This document shows, piece after piece, positions 61,301 to 64,000 of a stretch of DNA of 64,000 bases. Location of the stretch: positions 1-64,000 of the forward strand of contig JADLEQ010000040.1 of assembly GCA_020846005.1 (NCBI GenBank). The letters are read 5' to 3'. The position numbers and the translations under genes are program-made. This DNA is from Polyangiaceae bacterium (GTDB lineage Bacteria; Myxococcota_A; Polyangia; Polyangiales; Polyangiaceae). Every line of letters starts with the position of its first letter. Position 1 is the first letter of the stretch. The notes beneath the pieces were generated by a model. The model was given only the letters and a program-made list of their open reading frames with translations. It ran no database searches and was not told the DNA's origin.

Positions 61301-64000
61301 CGGGCGATCCGGTGGAGAAGCTCGACGTTGGCGAACGGATCTTCGCCGTGACGAACCTGCACCTCCAGGACGCTGATCAGGCGCGGCCACTCGCTCATCG
61401 CGTCGTAGACGGGCTCGAGCACGAACGCCGCGGACAGCGCCGCGCGCCCCGCCCCGCGCTGGATCGACTCCAGCGCGGCCAGCGTCGGCGCATGATCGGG
61501 CTGGACATTCAGGATGTCGCGGTAGAGCTCGACGGCGCGCTCCACGTCGCCGAGGTGCTTCTCCCAGAGCTCGGCGATCCGGTACTGGTAGCTGACGGCC
61601 TCCGCGGGATCGCCCGTGAGCTCCGCCTCGTGGGTGAGCACGGCCAGCAGCTCCTGCCAGTTGCTCGCTCGCTGGTAGAGGACATCCAGCCGACCGAGCG
61701 CGGTGAGATCGTCCGGATCGAGCTCCAGCACCTTCTGGTACGTATCGATGGCGCGGGCGACATCACCGAGCTCCCGCTCGTGCACCGCGCCGACCTGGTA
61801 GTAGATGAGCTTCTTCTCTTCGGGGTCGAGGACGAGATCTGCCTTGCGCGAGTACACGCCGAGCAGCTCCTCCCAGCGGGCGAGGCCCAGGTACAGGCTG
61901 ATGAGCGCGTCGATGCTGCGCAGGTCCTCGGAGTCGACCTCGAGGATGCGGAGGTAGACGCCGATCGCGTTCTCCTTGCGGTCGAGGACCTCCTCCTCGA
62001 GCGTCGCCGCCTGGTAGAGGGCGCCCTTCTGAGCGTCCAGATCCTCGAGGATCTGAGCCTTGCGCTGCAGGATGAGCGACATGTCGGCGTAGCGCTCGGT
62101 CGCCTGGAAGAGCGCCTCGAGCGACTCCGCGGCCGCCAGGTTGGTCGGGTCGATGTGGAGCACCCGCCGGTACAGCTCGATCGCGCGATCGACGTCGCCG
62201 ACCTCGTTCTGCAGGACGCGCGCCGCGAGCGTGCAGAGCTGGCTCCCGAGCTCGGGCTCTCCCTGCTCACCGGCGAGCCGCTCGAGCACGTTCGCGTGGT
62301 CGAGGGATCGGCCGGTGGCGCGGGCCAGGCGGTCGAGTCCCTCCCGCGTCTCCTCGTGGGCCGGGTCGACGGCCAAGGCCCGCGCCAGGGTGTCGAACGC
62401 CGCGCTCGGGTCGGAGGCGGCGTCCTCGTAGAGCGCCGCGATCTGGTGCAGCAGCTCGACCCGGCGCGCCGGATCCTCCGCGCGCCGGACCTGGACCTCG
62501 TGGACGCCGATGAGCTTCGCGTAGTCCCCCGCCTGCCGGTAGAGGGGCTCGAGGATCTCGGCGATGGACAGCTCGTTCTCGGGCGCCGCGCCCAGGCGCT
62601 CCAGCGCAGCCAGCGCCGTGGCGTTGGCGGGATCGCGGTCGAGCACCTGGCGGTAGCCCTCGATCGCGGCCTCGAGCTCGCCCATCTGCGACTCGCGGAG
62701 CGCCGCGAGCCGCAACATCAACGCGAGCTGAGCCTCGTCCGTCGGGGCGAGCTCGAGCTGGGTCTCCAGGTTGGCAGCGAGCTCCCCCCAGGCGCGCTGG
62801 CGGGTGAACAGCGCGTCGAGCGCCGCGAGGGCGACCTGGCTCGCGGGATCGAGCGCCAGCACCTCGCGGTAGGCCGCGATGGCCTCGTCGGGCTTACCGA
62901 GCCGCTCCTCGTACACCTGCGCCATCTGCGCGTAGAGCGCCTCGCGCTCGGCGCCGTCACCCGCCAGATCGATGCGGCGCCGGTGGACGCCGATCAGCTG
63001 CTCCCAGTGGCCCGTCCTCGCGTAGAGCGCTTCCATCGCGGCGAGCGCGTCGGCGTCCGACGGGTCGAGCGACAGGACGCGCTCGTAACCCTGGGCCGCC
63101 TGCTCGACGCGCCCGAGGCGCTCCTCGGTCGCGGCGAGCCGCAGCCAGTAGTCACGCGCGAGCGCCTGATCGGACACGCTCGAGGCGACCTTCTCGTAGA
63201 TCCCGATGAGCGAGTCCCAAGCGTTCGCGGCCTCGGCGAGCTGTTCGAGCTCCTGGCGTGACTCCACCAGGGAGGGATCTTCGGCGAGCGCGCGCGCCTG
63301 AGCGTCGAGCGCTCGCTTCACGTCCGGCAGGTTGTTGGCCGCCGTCGACGCGGCCTTACGGAGGAGCGCCACCCTGCGCTGCTGGTCCGACTCCGCGGCG
63401 ACGAGGATCTCGAGAGCGCCCAGGAGCCGCTCCCAGTCCTCGCGCCCCTCGTAGATGCTCTCCAAGATCGTGGCCGCGTCGGCTCGGAGCTCCGGGTGCT
63501 CGAGGAACCCTTCGAGCGCCAGGCGGGCGCCCTCGTGGTCCGGATCGACGAACAGGATCTCGCGGTGGTTCTCCAGCGCGCCGCGCTCGTCCCCGAGGCG
63601 GGTCGCGAGGGTCCCAGCGAGCCGGAACTTGAAGTCGATGAGCTGTCGATCGTCGACATCGAGATCGATGCGCCGCCGCAGGACCTCCGCGTACGCCTCC
63701 CAGCTCTCGGTCTGCAGGTAGAGACGGTCGAGCGCCTCGAGCGCGGCCGCGTCCGCCGGATCGTCCTCCAGCACCGCCTGGTACGTCTCGATCGCGCGCG
63801 CCGCGTCGCCGATGGCGTCCCGGTACAGGGTCGCGATCTCGAACAGGATCTGCTTGCGCGTGGCGGCGTCGTCGGCGAGCTCCCGCTTCCGCGAGTAGAC
63901 CTCCAGCAGCTCGTGCCAGCGGCTCGCCTGCCGGTAGAGCCGCTCGAGCGCCTCGATCGCGGCGGGGTTCTGCGAGTCTGCGTCGTACACGGCGCGGTAC
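55303..64000 (-). CDS. Giant TPR-repeat protein, C-terminal 2899 residues (5' end outside window)
   Basis: The frame is open to the window edge, so the start is not seen. About 2600 residues consist of TPR-type helices organised in a supra-repeat of roughly 100 residues: ...W..L..VY.R...L........L...A...E..LGD...AIE.YR.VLE.DP....AL.AL..L.... About 25 such units are visible. The last ~280 residues are different: PAPELYVRNDVPGAIVAVP...VLTGFRPEELTFICGKHLAAYRGEHYIK. This resembles the M48 metallopeptidase order of motifs, but the HExxH site reads GKHLAAYR, so it would be inactive. The protein has no visible membrane segments. A scaffolding role is inferred. Confidence 0.9.
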   Translation of the reverse strand, partial: YRAVYDADSQNPAAIEALERLYRQASRWHELLEVYSRKRELADDAATRKQILFEIATLYRDAIGDAARAIETYQAVLEDDPADAAALEALDRLYLQTESWEAYAEVLRRRIDLDVDDRQLIDFKFRLAGTLATRLGDERGALENHREILFVDPDHEGARLALEGFLEHPELRADAATILESIYEGREDWERLLGALEILVAAESDQQRRVALLRKAASTAANNLPDVKRALDAQARALAEDPSLVESRQELEQLAEAANAWDSLIGIYEKVASSVSDQALARDYWLRLAATEERLGRVEQAAQGYERVLSLDPSDADALAAMEALYARTGHWEQLIGVHRRRIDLAGDGAEREALYAQMAQVYEERLGKPDEAIAAYREVLALDPASQVALAALDALFTRQRAWGELAANLETQLELAPTDEAQLALMLRLAALRESQMGELEAAIEGYRQVLDRDPANATALAALERLGAAPENELSIAEILEPLYRQAGDYAKLIGVHEVQVRRAEDPARRVELLHQIAALYEDAASDPSAAFDTLARALAVDPAHEETREGLDRLARATGRSLDHANVLERLAGEQGEPELGSQLCTLAARVLQNEVGDVDRAIELYRRVLHIDPTNLAAAESLEALFQATERYADMSLILQRKAQILEDLDAQKGALYQAATLEEEVLDRKENAIGVYLRILEVDSEDLRSIDALISLYLGLARWEELLGVYSRKADLVLDPEEKKLIYYQVGAVHERELGDVARAIDTYQKVLELDPDDLTALGRLDVLYQRASNWQELLAVLTHEAELTGDPAEAVSYQYRIAELWEKHLGDVERAVELYRDILNVQPDHAPTLAALESIQRGAGRAALSAAFVLEPVYDAMSEWPRLISVLEVQVRHGEDPFANVELLHRIARLYEEAIGDAGAAFQTYARAVALDSANEESLGALERLGMAIERWPAVAELYDAELDKLSEQPERLVELGLRVAQIYEVQLESVDAAVARYRRVLGADPENQGAVRSLDRLFSQSERWAELADVLAREAEIGQSPDEILEFKFRLGQVRQTRLGQVPQAIEAYREVIGAAPEHEPALQALEGLFAAGVEQMTIAEILEPLYQATSEWEKLIRVREAQLAHTAEPEARIAMYHRIAEDAEERLMDPALAFGVHVRALKESPVDERTGEEIERLAAMIDGGWEQLGNAYADVLGLEGADASTQASIGKRLARVFEVELADVARAEETYRYVLGVVPAEPEALENLDRIYSSLEQWAELAGILEQRAAAAEDTRDKVELYGRVGQVYEEYLGQVDSAIRAFRRIFDQLEPANEQAIQALGRIYEQKQAWTELAQVYSRELDNAAGDVQEAEIRARMAHLAADRLGDVAGAVEGWRRVLDLRGEDAEALGALADLHQRQELWPELAEVLERQFDIAESDEVRVGILTRRARLFTEQLGRDDDAMDTWLRVLEIDYSNVVALRAIAKVWRKRRDAQELVSALHALIDRAAALVDAAELTSVYRELGKTYGEVLDQSFDAAEAWRHLLEVDPGDLEAMDALERIYRGEERWPEVVGIKLQRAEALPEPAEKIRELLEVTEIWRKEANDYDQATPAFERVLAVDPTHQVAFESLERLHTAAGRWEPLVELYLNRLETRETVTEKTDLLRRIAKVFEEQLGDKNQAFDALVNAFSEDFGDDESVRFLERMAAATGRWGELINTANAWLQEQEEPTAKIQLCLRLGKWYGDDLGHPEYAQPYYAQVMQLDPSNVQVLRQMAAIHRKGANWQKMGETLTAALNIAAASEDRKAILYDLGELLDRNMGQVDQGLPYYKQSLEVDPHYLPALEALERIYDERGAHQDLVGILAAKVEALTDSEVVAQTKLRMGGLHESALGDFDRAGRIYREVLEIDGTSPFALRGLERVYQALQRWSELIEILERQLDVVETERERIEVLLKLAAIHEEHFLKADLAAQRLEQALEIDPSEERAYLALERCYRRLKQWLDLVNTYERHISEAADHPTKIELYGHIATIFADEVGDVDRSIDAYRNIVDLDESNIGALDALAKLYEKQGDAAQAIDAMTRVADLTTDGTQRVEMYFRIGKALDEKLGDRSAAQERFEMALDLDPAHLASLGALRTIAVDESDWDRAARYLDQEQINTQAPRARAKLLVELGKLRDEMLGEHELAVQAYELAIQCDADCEDAAQPLVEDYIRAERWTDAEPLAEMLVKKSKGRDRAEQHVLNKNLGKVHAALGNHDRALKAYQAAHQLDLTDQETIRGVANVAFELRDWPTALTNYQKVLTSLGEEDVSDRVDVYYRLGCIKREQGQAKQAIGNYEKALALDGEHRATLEALVGVYSSANDWKQVAAYKRQILDSVFDGEERYAILVELGEIWSKKEKAPAKAIEALEEARELKPQDHVLLHRLLELYQESKDWQRVVDTIQAIADLEQRPEIKSRYFFTMAQLYRDKIEDFDRAVELFNEALDLNPTYLEAFERINKVLTAQKAWKQLERAYRKMIHRIAGKGNADLEYQLWHQLGLIYRDRLQSPDHAIEAFSAASKVKPAETLEYQILSEMFELSERYDEAIEQQRILLDRNPLDVEPYRGLYRLYLHKRDYQHAWCLAAAMSFLGKADAETAAFFEDYRPKGILPFKERLGNEHWAKLLSHPDQNLYISKIFEMIAPAALQAKIAQSKPPVLPKQAKQDAATSTVTFAKTFFWAAQVLGIPAPELYVRNDVPGAIVAVPAIPPASVAGQTVLTGFRPEELTFICGKHLAAYRGEHYIKTLFPTQAELTIMLFAGVMISAPNTPMPADAAAQIRATAQELAKYMQPVQLEGLRMVVKRFIEEGAKANIKRWSQAVELTSTRAGLLVCGDLDIAKRIVGAEPQLPGDLSPAEKMKDLLQFSVSEEYVQLRQTLGIRVAEEG

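Noticed and set aside
56428-63261. A 2277-codon plus-strand open frame opposite the giant TPR gene
   Set aside because: It is antisense to a clear TPR coding sequence. Its composition (Leu/Arg/Val/Asp mirrored from Glu/Ala/Asp-rich TPRs) arises because the TPR gene avoids the codons whose complements are stops. No family features and no promoter.

Overview
The window is a stretch of very G+C-rich bacterial chromosome (about 70 % or more by eye), densely packed with genes on both strands and with short intergenic gaps. The gene content points to Myxococcota, most likely a Sorangium/Polyangium-type myxobacterium. The signs are a protein resembling the Myxococcales-restricted DUF2378 family, a secreted S8 protease with FG-GAP repeats and a MYXO-CTERM-like tail, two Ser/Thr protein kinases, several multi-PAS hybrid histidine kinases, PEGA/TPR envelope proteins, an FHA-sigma54 activator and a giant TPR protein. 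No phage, IS element, CRISPR array or rRNA was seen.

Layout. 1-6.1 kb: the end of a SUMF1-like protein, hflX, an AsmA-like protein, typA/bipA and a small lipoprotein. 6.1-9.5 kb: a minus-strand operon with overlapping start/stop codons encoding a C45-type acyltransferase/hydrolase, a patatin-like lipase and an exported double Tudor-like protein. A membrane histidine kinase diverges from it across a palindromic promoter. 10.9-15.5 kb: a CPBP protease, nadB and etfB-etfA, then a tRNA-Pro(CGG) and a long G-rich repeat tract. 16-30 kb: a signalling island containing a Ser/Thr kinase-PilZ fusion, a large membrane hybrid histidine kinase, a REC-EAL c-di-GMP phosphodiesterase, a hybrid kinase with a decayed ATP-binding domain, a REC-4xPAS-HK-REC kinase, a PAS-HK and a REC-XRE regulator. 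30-36.9 kb: the S8 protease, a tRNA(CAU), a TonB-like protein, TatD and a DUF2378-like protein. 37-44.3 kb: an SMP-30-like lipoprotein, an APC permease, a PrkA-type kinase with a lipoprotein, a zinc-ribbon Ser/Thr kinase, a CdsZ-like protein and a second tRNA(CAU). 44.5-50.6 kb: uvrA, dksA, a Nudix hydrolase and a cell-wall amidase. 50.7-55.2 kb: an envelope cluster around the FHA-sigma54 activator. 55.3-64 kb: the 3' part of the giant TPR gene, whose start lies outside the window.

How the genes work together. Housekeeping genes (typA, hflX, nadB, etfBA, uvrA, dksA, tRNAs) are interspersed with signalling and envelope genes. The signalling island combines a c-di-GMP receptor domain (PilZ on a kinase) with a c-di-GMP hydrolase (EAL on a receiver) and four histidine kinases. 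This suggests, by inference, a locus linking phosphorelay, Ser/Thr phosphorylation and c-di-GMP.

The clearest unexplained pattern is regulatory. Many transcription-unit-leading genes carry a TANNNT hexamer exactly 6-8 nt before their start codon and have no Shine-Dalgarno sequence. This is what leaderless transcription from extended or -35-less promoters would look like. Start choices below use this observation where noted.
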